DNA of 36,164 nt from Zoopage sp. CT-All (Eukaryota > Zoopagomycota > Zoopagomycetes > Zoopagales > Zoopagaceae), in the NCBI GenBank assembly GCA_004114245.1, contig QZWS01000037.1, forward strand, positions 1 through 36,164. The letters run 5' to 3'. The translations under genes were made by a program, and so were the position numbers. Shown here piece by piece: positions 20,938-30,369 of this stretch. The notes under the pieces were generated by a model, which searched no databases, was not told the DNA's origin, and saw only the letters and a program-made list of their open reading frames with translations. The stretch's first letter is position 1. Every line of letters begins with the position of its first letter.

Positions 20938-22580
20938 ATGCTTCGGTTTCACGCCGAAATGCTCGCCGGGATCGGCTACGTGGACGCGTGCATCTTTTAC
21001 GATAGCAAGCCAGGTCCCATGAAGGCGGTAGACGCTGCGAGTCTGAAAATCCAGGCAACGGCGCGGGCTGTGCGCCTTCTTGGCGGCGCCCCATCGTTCT
21101 CCTGGCCCATTCCTGTTGACCAGACCCGGGTTCGCACAACAGCAGAGCATAACGGGGAATATGTGCATATGCGCGCGCCCATACGCGGGAGATTTTCCAC
21201 CCCGACAGCAGGTAGATCCCACAGTGTAGCCGACATGCCGCCAATTCTTCCCGCGAGCAAGCTTGGTCAGATTCGGACCATTCGCTGTCGCCGTTGCTCA
21301 GCATGCCTCTGCGGCGATATTACTGCGCCCCCAGAAGGGACTGCCCCGCCCCCTGCGTTTAAAAGTGTCCGAGATTTGCCATCGGAGCACTGGCAGGAGC
21401 GGGTCGAGTCTTGGCTCTGTCATGCGCTCCCGACCCACGGCCAGTCGCATCACGATGTTGAATCGTCTGGAAAACCTCTGCTTCATGAACGCCTGGTCGA
21501 TGCTGTTGGTGGGAGCGATACTGTGGTGACGGCCCAGCCAGGCGTTCTCGGCGTTGGTGCGGCATATGTCCTGATCCATCCATCGGACTTGGCTCCTGGA
21601 AGTGTTGCCTTGATCCAGCATCCTCAAAAAGTAAGCTGCGCCGTCGTGCTCCATGTTGCCATTATCGTCGCTATGGACGCTAAAGAAAGTTGCCTTGCTC
21701 GAGCATACGCATGGTGGCTGATACAAGCGTCCAAGATTAAATCATTCGCCTCCATCTGAACAACCCTATTGCTGCACAAGTATTGCGGCACTTGAAGGGC
21801 TACCGATGAAGCCACATTGCGACCTCCTCTCGTTTACTGTCGCTCCTGACTCGATGCTGACTCGATATGTAGCCAGGACTCGCTCCACGAGTGACCTGCA
21901 GCAATTGCTCAATGGATCTTGGCCAAGCAGGATTTAAAAAGCAGCTTATCGGTGATCGAGGCGACAGCATTTCCGGAGACATCCGGCTGGAAAAGTATTC
22001 ACTGGAATTTCTTGCAGACAACAGGTGTGCTGAATTTTGAACCCGGCCCTATCTCACCACGATAGCCGGCTTCCGAATTCAGACTTTTCTGCGTACTTTG
22101 CCATGGGGTTAGCGCTCGATACAGCCGAGCATGCTTCGTATCGTGTTGCTGTCGTTGCTGATGATGCCGTCGAACCGTCACCACTCGTGGTATTGGCGCG
22201 TTATATCGCCTCTAAGCAAGCTAACGTGCTCTTAGATATGGGTGTTGAACGCCAACACCTCTGTCACCGTCGCCTCTTTTGATGGAACGAATGTTGCTGC
22301 TGAGCAAATACAGGGTATACTTAACTCCATATATAGTATGCCTGCAATCACTTCTATCGTAGCACTCAAGGTACTCTATTCAACCACGCCAAGCTTACAG
22401 TCGGCCGCGCAGCCAAATTTTATGGAAATAGTGGAAGTTTCGAGGCCGCAGTTCAGAGAAATCGTAGATAATCTTGAGGCCAGCACCCGATGGCTTCCGG
22501 AATCGCGGCAAGAGGTGGAACAGGGTGTATGGAAAGTAGGCTATTTAGCATACAGGCAAAGTGGTCAGGGTGAGACGTGA
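20938..22580 (+). CDS. UBE3D: UBE3D-like E2-binding E3 ubiquitin ligase (HECT_2 family)
   Basis: Exons supported by phase: 20938-21630, then (after an unresolved stretch) 21873-22024, 22066-22189, 22236-22314, 22363-22580; the small introns are 41-48 nt. Exon 1 carries a Cys cluster RCRRCSACLCGD and the family hallmark DLPSEHWQERVESWLCH, then YVLIHPSDL. Exon 21873 carries VTCSNCSMDLG, a second Cys pair, followed by RLEKYSLEFL. Later exons give VIWVLNANTSV, ALKVLYST and the end WKVGYLAY. These are features of the HECT-like E2-binding proteins (UBE3D/H10BH), which bind UbcH10-type E2s and cyclin B. Bases 21631-21872 begin with a good donor (GTAAGC) but may hold one intron or an extra small exon; no reading was decisive. 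The start ATG is the first in frame and gives MLRFHAEMLAGIGYV. Confidence 0.82.
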
Positions 22581-22727
22581 TTCATTGTCGTGCATTATTT
22601 GCTGGCAAAGCCCGTTGTCATCCAGGGCACGCCCCGCGAATGTACAGTGAGCAATTCTAGCCAGTGAACAGTGCGCCTTGGCGCATGCTTTATACGACCA
22701 TAGTGAGGGGATGGGTACACACAGACC

Positions 22728-22931
22728 ATGCAGCAGCAACTAGCAGCACTAGGCTCCGCGCCACCAGGCTTGCCTCGTATCTCCCGGCCTTCCGCAGCAA
22801 CAACAGTGACAACACAACACGCACAAGAAGCAACACACTTGACGAGCCAGGCAGCGGCATGGGAATTAGGAGGCGGTCGTAACTGGCAGGGCGATAGGGT
22901 AGAGAATTTCAGCAGTTTGGCGGTCGATTAG
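22728..22931 (+). CDS. Possible small ORF in the UBE3D-EEP gap
   Basis: A 67-residue frame opening MQQQLAALGSAPPGLPRIS lies in the 426-bp convergent gap between the UBE3D-like stop (22580) and the EEP gene stop (23007). It is Gln/Ala/Thr-rich with no recognised domain. It is the only candidate in this gap and may simply be 3' UTR sequence of either neighbour. Confidence 0.2.
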   Translation: MQQQLAALGSAPPGLPRISRPSAATTVTTQHAQEATHLTSQAAAWELGGGRNWQGDRVENFSSLAVD

Positions 22932-23006
22932 GCGCTTCCAGGACCGTCAGTTTTTTAAGGGAAAGGATCAGCCAGAGAGCGGGTGCGAGTTGAGATGGCG
23001 ACGTCT

Positions 23007-25046
23007 TCACGGGTCCAGACAGCGAACGGTGGTGGTGGTGTAGGATGAGGGTACACGAATGAACTTGCGCGGCACCTGCTTGGACTGCCCCGCCTTGCCC
23101 GTCTTGGTCTTCTTCGCGCTGGCGGGGGGAGCAGTCGAGAACAAGCTGGCATCATAGTCGCCAAATTCCAGCGCACACATCATGGGAATGTGGTCGGAGG
23201 GACACACGGCGTTGGGAATCGGAGACACCCTGTTGAGCGACGGCAGAATGTCACCAAGGATGGAGGTGAGCTTGAGCGGGGAACACAAGTGGGACATGCA
23301 CGAGGAGTAGATGATATGGTCGATGCGCTTGGCAAACGCCTTGGGGGCTTTGGACTTGTGCGCTGATGCAGAGTGTGTGAGCTTGGACTGAGCGATGCCT
23401 TCCTTGATGGCGTCTGTGAGGGGGCCGAGACGATGGACGAGGACGTCATCGGCAGTAAACCGTCCAAAATCCGAGCCTTTGAAGTGCACCCGCGGAACAA
23501 AGCCCTTTGTGAGGTAGTTGAGCGACGGCGATGCCTGGCGGGCGTTCAAGTCTCCGCAAATAACAACGGCGGCTTTGACATTGTCTGCAGCAGCGAGCGA
23601 TTCCAGACGGTCGACGAGGACTGCAGTCTGCAGCAGCCGGGCATCAGCAAAGGTGGATGCGGACAAAAGATGTGTAGTGGCAATGCGCAGCATCTTGGAG
23701 GCCGAAGAACAGTGCCTGAGGGTGACGATGGCGGCCGCATTGTGGTGCATGTTGAAGCGCAGAGCACGGTCCCTGTGATGTGTGGACGCTGCATCGCAGG
23801 CAGCAAGGCTGGCCTGGTTGAACTGTAGGCGCTCGGCGTGGATGAGAGTGAAGAGATCGCGGCGCCAAAACACGGCGCAGCCGTCATCGACGCGCTGCGT
23901 GGTGGTGCCGTAGTCCAACGCCGCGGCACCCTGGCACCGAGCGGCAAAGTAGCCGCAGTAGCGGGCGCGCAAAACATCCCCCAGCTCACCGTCGAAATCC
24001 GCCTGCTCGAGTTCTTGCAGACAGAGGATGTCGGGGGAGCGGTGCGCGATTTCATCAAGGATGCGGGCGCGACGGACACACCAGAGGGTGGTGGCAGTAT
24101 CGAGGTGGGGGAATCGCTGGGCAGTGCAAAAGTTTGGGGCGAGCAAGTTCCATGACATGAGCGAGAAAGAAGGCTGGGAGGAAGCTGCGGGGGAGGAGCC
24201 CGTGCGAATGATCTGACGGTACGCAAGGGTGGTGGTGGGCGAGACGCGCTGGGCCAGAATTGAATCCACTGATTCCACCGCTATCGTTGATTGCTGCTGC
24301 TTGTCGGACAAGAGCAGCGGGTGCGTCGCAGCCGTGTGCATGCTGGCGAGAACCGGCGTGGAGGGCGGGGATGACTCCGCCCCCGAAGAAGCCTCGCCCG
24401 ACATCATAGCCGTGGGGGTGTCCACGCGCACGCTATCAAAGCAATCCAAAGCACACGTCCTAGTGGTAATAACACTCAAGGAGGGCGGGCGGCGTGCGGA
24501 GATCCGGCGGTCGGGAACGGCCGCAAGCTGCCACTGCGGCTTCACGGAACGATACTCCAACCCGCTGACGGAAGCACCGTCCCCAAGCATCAACTCGCTA
24601 ACCACATTGAGAGCGTCCTCGTCCTCCTCACTCGCGACCACGACGCTTGTGAGCGGCAGCGCAAACACGAGCGGGATGAGGCGGGGAAGCAGTTCGCGCA
24701 CCACCTCTGCGCCCAAACGCCCGGCCCACCCGACCACGCTCTGCTCCCGCTTCAAGCGCCAGGCAAGCCCGGGATCGAGGCAGGGGATGGCGACGGCGAG
24801 GTTGGCGGCAAGCTGGAGAATGTCGGGGCGGCGAGCAATGTCGGGCAGGAGCAGTTCGACGAGCGGCTGCAGGGAGGCGCGGTCTCGTGGGGAGCAGAGC
24901 AGGCGGCGCACGACGAGGCGGGCGGCGAGGATGGCGAGGTGGTGGGCGAGCCAGACTTGATGAGGGTAGTGGTGGCGGTGCTGGATGACAGGGAGCGTGG
25001 GGGCGGTTATGCGGCGGGGCGGCAGCGGTAGCGGTAGCGGGACCAT
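23007..25046 (-). CDS. CCR4/Angel/nocturnin-type exo-endonuclease-phosphatase protein
   Basis: Single exon, 679 residues. The EEP domain covers about residues 295-630 and keeps the active-site set: SWNLLAPN, CLQELEQ with the Mg-binding Glu (about 343), DDGCAVFWRRD, TTHLLSA, VICGDLNAR with the Asp/Asn pair (about 500), RIDHIIYS, and CPSDHIPM with the terminal Asp-His (about 617). This is the layout of CCR4-like 3'-5' deadenylases and their Angel/Ngl/nocturnin relatives; substrate (poly(A) RNA or a nucleotide such as NADPH) is not decidable here. There are no leucine-rich repeats as in Ccr4. Instead residues 1-210 hold a helical, Leu/Arg-rich region of unknown kind, then a Ser/Pro/Thr-rich linker. 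An internal Met (about 212) would give a shorter protein with the full catalytic domain. The tail is Lys-rich (KKTKTGKAGQSKQVPRKF). Confidence 0.85.
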   Translation of the reverse strand: MVPLPLPLPPRRITAPTLPVIQHRHHYPHQVWLAHHLAILAARLVVRRLLCSPRDRASLQPLVELLLPDIARRPDILQLAANLAVAIPCLDPGLAWRLKREQSVVGWAGRLGAEVVRELLPRLIPLVFALPLTSVVVASEEDEDALNVVSELMLGDGASVSGLEYRSVKPQWQLAAVPDRRISARRPPSLSVITTRTCALDCFDSVRVDTPTAMMSGEASSGAESSPPSTPVLASMHTAATHPLLLSDKQQQSTIAVESVDSILAQRVSPTTTLAYRQIIRTGSSPAASSQPSFSLMSWNLLAPNFCTAQRFPHLDTATTLWCVRRARILDEIAHRSPDILCLQELEQADFDGELGDVLRARYCGYFAARCQGAAALDYGTTTQRVDDGCAVFWRRDLFTLIHAERLQFNQASLAACDAASTHHRDRALRFNMHHNAAAIVTLRHCSSASKMLRIATTHLLSASTFADARLLQTAVLVDRLESLAAADNVKAAVVICGDLNARQASPSLNYLTKGFVPRVHFKGSDFGRFTADDVLVHRLGPLTDAIKEGIAQSKLTHSASAHKSKAPKAFAKRIDHIIYSSCMSHLCSPLKLTSILGDILPSLNRVSPIPNAVCPSDHIPMMCALEFGDYDASLFSTAPPASAKKTKTGKAGQSKQVPRKFIRVPSSYTTTTVRCLDP

Positions 25047-25522
25047 GTCGTCCGATCCTGCGGCGCTGGAAGCGTGTATGTGGAGGCGTGGGACGTGGCG
25101 GTGGATTTGCGGGGCTGGTGCAGCGGGATGGCAGTGGCGGAGGCAGGCTTGCCTTTGTCTCTCAACGGGACCAGTGGGATGACTGATTAGAGCGAGCAGC
25201 CAGCAGAGTCTTTATCCGGGGGTTGTGCCCGAGAAGTTTGTAGTCACGTGTGACTCCTCAATGAGTCTATGTGTGCCACCTTCGTGCGATGGACTGTGCC
25301 TGCATGCGATGCTCGCGCCTCCATGTGATGATCCGCCTTCACTTGCCTACAGCTAGAGTTGTCCTGGCGAACACTGGCAGAGTATGTAGGCAGCGGAGGG
25401 AATCATATGGCGATCGAATCGCGCCAAAGTCAACAACTGCGCCAGCCAGTGGCGGCAGTCATCGACAGTGGCATGCATTTGAGACACCAACAACACTTTG
25501 CCCGCAGTATCTATGCTATGCG
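25047..25522. promoter_or_regulatory. EEP gene promoter and 3' flank of secreted-protein gene
   Basis: A 476-bp tandem gap on the minus strand. It holds an inverted repeat AGTCAC-GT-GTGACT at 25242-25255 with CACGTG at its centre (25245-25250), about 200 bp upstream of the EEP start. I see no gene in it. Confidence 0.35.
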
Positions 25523-26068
25523 CTAAACCTTGTGTGCCAAGCTCTGCGGCAAGACCATGCGCCGCCTATTGGTGAACTTGTTTGGGGCGGGCCCGTTCGG
25601 GGTGGGCTCGTGCTCGTTCGGGGTGCTCTTGTGTTCCTTTCCATGCCTATTCCGTTTCTTGATCTTCTTGGCTTGCTTGGCAGCCATCTTTTGCTCCGGT
25701 GACATCGCCGCCTTTTCCGCCTTCCTGGCGGCTTTGGCGTCAATCATGGCATTGACTTCATTGGGGGTAAGGTTAGCGTGCGTCGCCGACAGTTTTTCGA
25801 ACTTGGCAGCCCTTCTTTCCTCCGGCGACATCGCCGCCTTTGCCTCCTTTTCGGCGGCCTTTTCTAGCTTCTTGGCCTCCTTGGCAGCAATCTGGTCATT
25901 GTTATCGGGCGAAGAAGCCCCATCGGCGCCAAACTTTGCGTCTTGGGAGTTGGCGGGCGCCTCGTTATTTACCTCGGGATGTCCTTCGACATCATTGGCA
26001 AGAACAGGGGCGACGGCGACGAGGGCGGCAAGAGCGGCGGCAAGGAGCAGAGCGCGGGAGAATCGCAT
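25523..26068 (-). CDS. Small secreted Lys/Ala-rich protein with duplicated AAMSPE motif
   Basis: Single exon, 181 residues, starting at the ATG (26066-26068) that opens a clean signal peptide (MRFSRALLLAAALAALVAVAPVLA, cleavage after Ala about 24). The in-frame region upstream would only add residues before the signal, so it is excluded. The mature chain starts acidic (NDVEGHPEVNNEAPANS). It then carries two related blocks: KAAMSPEERRAAKFEKL and KAAMSPEQKMAAKQAKK, about 40 residues apart, each with an amphipathic Lys/Ala helix. The tail is basic, with a short Pro-Thr-Pro-Asn repeat (STPNEHEPTPNGPAPN). There are no cysteines in the mature part. No family is recognised; a cell-wall or extracellular role is only inferred from secretion. 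Confidence 0.7.
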   Translation of the reverse strand: MRFSRALLLAAALAALVAVAPVLANDVEGHPEVNNEAPANSQDAKFGADGASSPDNNDQIAAKEAKKLEKAAEKEAKAAMSPEERRAAKFEKLSATHANLTPNEVNAMIDAKAARKAEKAAMSPEQKMAAKQAKKIKKRNRHGKEHKSTPNEHEPTPNGPAPNKFTNRRRMVLPQSLAHKV

Positions 26069-26663
26069 GGTGTGTAGAGCGCGGTGTGTAGTGTGTGTGA
26101 GTGTGCGGGCCGGCGCAGGTGTGTAGATCGCCAAGTGGAGGAGTGGGGAGAGGAGGCGGCTGAGACGAGCGCAGCGATGGCGGGTTTTAATTGGCTGGAG
26201 GCCGGGCCGTATTCGCTGAACAGCTGAACAGACAGATGCAGCGAGACTGCTGGATGCTGGGTCAGCTGACACTGCCATTGGGGTCTTGCTCGAATAGAGA
26301 GAGCATAAATAGCACAAGACTGCATTCCACGTCTTGTTGTACTATTAATAGTGCATCTTCTTTACTGTCCGAGTGATTGAGATGCTGGTGGCACTATTAC
26401 TCCACAGTGCGCATTTACTACAGCTGCTGCATGCTGCATGCTAAAGCAGCCTCGTCAGATACAAACATATCCCATCGCACCAGTATATTGCATTGCGCCT
26501 CGGATCAATGCGCAAGGCGTCCTGCAAACAAAGCTGGGCCATTTTTGGCTCTCCCTGCGCCCGATTCGGCACGGACCTCGACCCTCACGCACCGCTTGAC
26601 AACACCGCATCCCCACGCGATCCCCGCCTTCTCCCCGCAATTGTATCACATCCATTCCGTCCC
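26069..26663. promoter_or_regulatory. Divergent promoter between secreted-protein and MADS-box genes
   Basis: A 595-bp gap between two diverging starts. The part next to the secreted gene (26080-26130) is GT/GTG-rich; the centre (26330-26480) is AT-rich with CTGCATGCTGCATGCT (about 26423-26440). No convincing small ORF was seen. Confidence 0.4.
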
Positions 26664-28986
26664 ATGGGTCGTAAAAAGATACGCATGGTGCCGCTGACGT
26701 CCGAACGCGCGCGCACCGTCACCTTCCAGAAACGCAAATTCGGCCTCTTCAAGAAGGCCTTTGAGCTGTCGATTCTCACGGGCGCGCAGATCGGAATTAT
26801 TATGTTCAATAATGACAAGCTGGTGCAGTTTTCGAGCAACGATATGGACGAAATATTGCTGCGATATACCCAGGTGAGTCGGGACGTGCTCGATGCTGCT
26901 TGAGAATTGACGCGGCTAGACCGCCGTTCCCGACGAGATTCGAACCAACGAAGACGTACTTGGCCCATCCATGCTGCTCCTGCTCCTGCTCACTACCTGC
27001 CTAGTTTGAGGCGCTAAGAGACGACCCGAATTCTGAAGGCGAATTTGTAGACAACGACCTCCCATCACAAAACCTCCCGCATCGCGTCAGTGCGCGACGT
27101 CCATATTGGCTATTCTCACGCCCGTTTCATAGTTTACCACCAGTGGAAAGAAAGACGACACGAGACCGATGGATGGCGCCGCAATGGCCCGTTCATCAAC
27201 CCCGGTTTCGTTTCCGGTCGGCAGCACCTTTGCTCCCTCGACTCTCGTTGGCTTCCACGTCGATCCGAGCAACATGGCGCCGACCCCCACTACGGCTGCG
27301 TATCTCGCCGCAGCATCCAATAACCTATCCCCATCGGCGTTCTTTAGTCAGGTGCGATAAGCATCTCTCCACTTGAGGAGGCCTGCTGACGGTTGCATTA
27401 GATCTCCAACTTTAGCCTGGCGAATCCGATGATGGGAGCTGGCAGCCAGCGCTCTGCCTTCACCCCCACGTTTCCCACACTCCCGGACAGGAGCGGGATG
27501 ATGCTACCATTTCGTGGCCCGTCTCCGCTGTCTCGCCCGCCTCATGCTGCCGCCAGTATGGCACCATCGCCATCGCAGCTACCCACAGTCTCTGTCTTAT
27601 CTGCAACCGATGGCGACTCTAGTAGCAATCCGCCGTTTATAATGGGCATCCAATCCGACGCCCAATCATTGAGCACCGGCGCTCTCGCCCCGCCAACCAT
27701 GAGGCGTCCGAACCGACCATCGCCGCTTCGACAGACCACAAGCGTCGGGCCCATAGTAGAGTCGCCGGTGACCACGCCCGGGTCCGGCGGGGTGACACCA
27801 GGCCTTTCGGGAATGCCGTCCTCGTCGCGTAAACCGTCCCACCTCCGCGTCCAGATCCCCACCAGCGCGAGTTCCTCACAGGATACGTTTAATTTGGAAG
27901 CAGGCAACAGTGCCAGTGGCGGCGGGATCGAGAACATGATGGATCGGAGAATGAGCGAGGTACAGCCACTGGATCCGGCAATGCTGCACGCGGCCCTGCA
28001 GCAGCAAGAGGAAGAGCGATTACGCGGAAACATCATGGGCTCGAGCAATGGCGGGACTGGGACGCAGCCGAGTGGGATCACAGAGGATGCAATGATGCTA
28101 CCATCAGCATTCGTTCGATCCCTATTTAATTTTACGGTGAGTCTCGCCAAAGTCCCTGCATATTTAATGCTGGTCTTAGCCAGTGGCGAATTCAGCGCAT
28201 CCGGCTGCATTGGACAATGCGCCCCCCGACAATGGCATAACGCAGTACTCGATTCCGTTCTCGTCACTTTACTACACTAATCAAGCTGCCGATGTACCAA
28301 GAAAGGACGAGCATGCTGGAGACGACGAGCCGATGAAACCGCTCGTCCATCCTCAGCCAGCGCCGGCCCACCCGCCGCACAGCTCGGTGCTGTCACGCAG
28401 CCTGCAGATGAGCACCGCAACAACCTACTTTCCCGAGTTTTATCAAACCGCGGCCACGATGCTCCTTTCGGCTGGGGCAGGCGGGCTTTCTGCCGGAGCT
28501 GGGCTGTTGTCTGCTGGAGCCGGTACTGGGTCCGCGCTCTGGCCGCAGTATCTAATGATGTCCCCTGCTGTAGGCAGTGCCGGCGGGCTCTCTGCGTTTC
28601 CCTGGAGCGGAGTCGTAGCGCATGGCATGATACCGGGCCTTCAAGGCGGAGACGTCCGACCGCCAAGTCGCAACGCGCTTGATCCTGGCAGCGGTGTCGG
28701 CGGCAATGCGGGCGCTGTGGCCAGTGCAACAGGGTTGACGGACGTGGACAGCCCTGTACAAGCCGCGGCCGCGAGTCTGGCGAGTCTGGCGACATCTGCC
28801 CGTCACAATGGATCCTCGACTCCGGTTGTAACCACCAAGGACATCCAGGACGCTCTCAACGATGCAACTGCTGGGAACAACATGACGACGGAGATATTGA
28901 GCTGCGCGAAGCGTCATATTGGTCAGTCGAATCCCTCTTCACCGATCACTGCGCCAACCGCCGGCAAACGCCAACGCAAGCAGTAG
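26664..28986 (+). CDS. MADS-box transcription factor, MEF2/Rlm1 type
   Basis: Six exons in phase (26664-26873, 26920-26955, 27005-27085, 27133-27351, 27402-28136, 28180-28986), introns 43-50 nt, 695 residues. Residues 1-57 are a MADS box (MGRKKIRMVPL..., QKRKFGLFKKAFELSIL, IIMFNN). The next about 30 residues (DMDEILLRYTQTAVPDEIRTNEDF) are the MEF2 extension, as in MEF2 and yeast Rlm1/Smp1, not SRF/Mcm1. The remainder is low-complexity: Pro/Ser/Gly-rich, with a Gln/Glu run after LHAALQ, a Ser-Ala-Gly-Ala-Gly repeat (about 28470-28530) and a basic end GKRQRKQ. MEF2-type factors bind CTA(A/T)4TAG sites; Rlm1 is activated by the cell-wall-integrity MAP kinase. That link is a family inference, though several Ser-Pro/Thr-Pro sites are present. 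Confidence 0.92.
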
Positions 28987-29064
28987 TCTCAGCACCCGTC
29001 GTCAAAGTCCCATCGCAATGCATTCATTTTTGTATCCCGCATGCAAGCAGCACCATCCAGCCTC

Positions 29065-29304
29065 TCATGCATCCTTCCAAGAAGTCTCCACCGCCGCCGT
29101 ATCCACCGAGCACTTCATATTTCTGGAATAATTCGCCCATATCGCGCCGACCGAGCACACGTTCTCGCACACCCCATTTACCGCCACGAAGCGCGCATTG
29201 AGCTCATCCACTGCTTCGGTGAGCTTGCGCGCGTTGTGCGTGATGCGTTTGAGCAGGATGGTTTGCTGTGCTTCGTGCGGTGAAAGAATTGTGGCCGTGT
29301 CCAT
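29065..29304 (-). CDS. DAD4: DASH/Dam1 complex subunit Dad4
   Basis: Intron-less, 79 residues. The central segment ILLKRITHNARKLTEAVDEL, followed by NARFVAVN and GAIWANYSRN, follows the pattern of yeast Dad4: a short helical pair with LxRIxxNxxxLxExVxxLN and xGAIxxNY. Dad4 (72 residues in yeast) is part of the ten-subunit ring that couples kinetochores to microtubule plus ends. The start ATG (29302-29304) gives MDTATILSPHEAQQT, close to the usual N-terminal length. It is convergent with the MADS gene, with 78 bp between stops, and is the last protein gene before the AT-rich repeat block. Confidence 0.82.
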   Translation of the reverse strand: MDTATILSPHEAQQTILLKRITHNARKLTEAVDELNARFVAVNGVCENVCSVGAIWANYSRNMKCSVDTAAVETSWKDA

Positions 29305-29547
29305 GAGAGGTTAATGGCGAGGAAGGACTGCCAGGATCTGAGCCAAAGGAGCCGAATCGGAATTTGTGTAACCGACTGATTCGACAAGACCTTGTGTGAC
29401 CGAGAGACTCGGATGAATAGAGGATAATAAATTAGCTGTGGGGCCCATCTGGGCAGCAGTCACTTTTCTTGTATTCAAACTACAAATACATAGTGTTCAC
29501 TATCTTTGATCTGCTCTTTTCCCCTTGCTCAGGTGCTCCAATAGGCC

Positions 29548-29677
29548 TGTTATAATGGGATCCCTGGTAGAGCAGTCTAGTGTCTTTTCTGTGCAATCAA
29601 AGCACTTTATACCTCCCTCTTCTTGTATCCTCTACAACTTGCTTACTCCCAGACCCCCTGACCTGGGTGATGTAATA
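29548..29677 (+). mobile_element. Tiny LTR-like element, subfamily A copy 1 (130 bp)
   Basis: Begins TGTTATAATGGGATCC, ends GTGATGTAATA, and is flanked by a perfect 5-bp duplication AGGCC (29543-29547 and 29678-29682). Its first 80 bp align with copies at 30195 (inverted) and 34709. The core GGTAGAGCAGTCTAG is followed by a T-rich run and CAATCAA. The terminal ATA in place of ACA is one change from the other family members. The flanking duplication can be read on either strand because AGGCC is nearly palindromic. Confidence 0.75.
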
Positions 29678-29799
29678 AGGCCTTTATTCTCTTTCCATTA
29701 TTCCAAAGTCTAGGAATGATATTAGTAATAATAAGCTATTATGGCACAAGACCCAATTGGGCAGTAGATCCTTTGACAATCTATTATATTCAGGCTCAA

Positions 29800-29868
29800 G
29801 CTGTAAGGGCTCTAAGGTGGGTCTAATAAAGTAAGTATATATATTGGGACCAATACTGGTATTGGTCA
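29800..29868. repeat. Dispersed repeat F, copy 1
   Basis: Matches 35465-35531 in the same orientation: GCTGTRAGRGCTCYAAGGTG followed by a TATATAT stretch and GGACCAATACTGGTRTTGGT. The latter contains the imperfect inverted repeat ACCAATACTGGT. Ends are not resolved. Confidence 0.65.
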
Positions 29869-29912
29869 GATAAAGAAGAAAAGACTATTTGTGAAAGTGT
29901 AGGGGTGGTGAG

Positions 29913-30051
29913 TGTTACAACAGGATACTCAGGAGGGCCAATGATAAAGAAGGATGTATTTGTATTGACCCAACGGAGAGAAAAGAGACTACCAAAGTTG
30001 GGCCTGGCTCCACTTACTATACTCTAAAGGCCATGTGGCCTGATCATTACA
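29913..30051 (-). mobile_element. Tiny LTR-like element, subfamily B copy 1 (139 bp)
   Basis: Plus strand begins TGTTACAACAGGATAC and ends CTGATCATTACA. Flanks are GTGAG (29908-29912) and GTGGG (30052-30056), a 5-bp duplication with one mismatch. It aligns end to end with 31631-31769, the same length. Core GAGAAAAGAGACTACC near the middle. Confidence 0.7.
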
Positions 30052-30194
30052 GTGGGAGTACAATGCACCTATAGTATACTAGGGACACTATGTAAATTGT
30101 GGATTGATTATAGACTCTGACTTGCTAAACTAATTACTATTAATAGCTACACTACTGTGAGAATTGTCTGGCTAGCTCTTATATAAGTAGTAAC

Positions 30195-30323
30195 TATTAT
30201 GCCTGCCAGGACTGGGACTCCTGGGAGTGGTCATAGGGTAGTATGTGGGGGATGGCAAGTATAAAGTGTGTTGATTGCACAGAAATGATACTAGACTACT
30301 CTGCTAGGGATCCAATTGTAATA
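30195..30323 (-). mobile_element. Tiny LTR-like element, subfamily A copy 2 (129 bp)
   Basis: Inverted copy of the 34709-34838 element. Plus strand begins TATTATGCCTGCCAGG and ends GGATCCAATTGTAATA. Flanks are GTAAC (30190-30194) and GTAAT (30324-30328), a 5-bp duplication with one mismatch. Both ends carry TAT/ATA instead of TGT/ACA, suggesting decay by transitions. Confidence 0.7.
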
Positions 30324-30369
30324 GTAATAGAAAGAAGACTGTTATTATAACCTCTTACTAGTAAACTAA

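Noticed and set aside
24229..24960. 243-residue plus-strand frame
   Set aside because: Antisense to the N-terminal part of the EEP gene; Ser/Arg/Thr composition typical of a shadow frame in GC-rich coding DNA.
154..29304. Specialised-metabolite or polarity gene cluster
   Set aside because: Genes have unrelated housekeeping roles, mixed strands and no tailoring enzymes; adjacency of formin, NUM1 and STE11-like genes is most simply chance.
29548..29677. tRNA-derived SINE, because GGTAGAGCAG looks like a tRNA D-arm/A-box
   Set aside because: There is no B box at the right spacing, no A-tail, and flanking duplications are 5 bp with TGT...ACA ends, which fit integrase-type insertion better.
29548..30323. 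Repeat-induced point mutation as the cause of TGT/ACA to TAT/ATA end changes
   Set aside because: Too few changes to show a C-to-T context bias, and it is not established outside certain ascomycetes; ordinary decay is sufficient.
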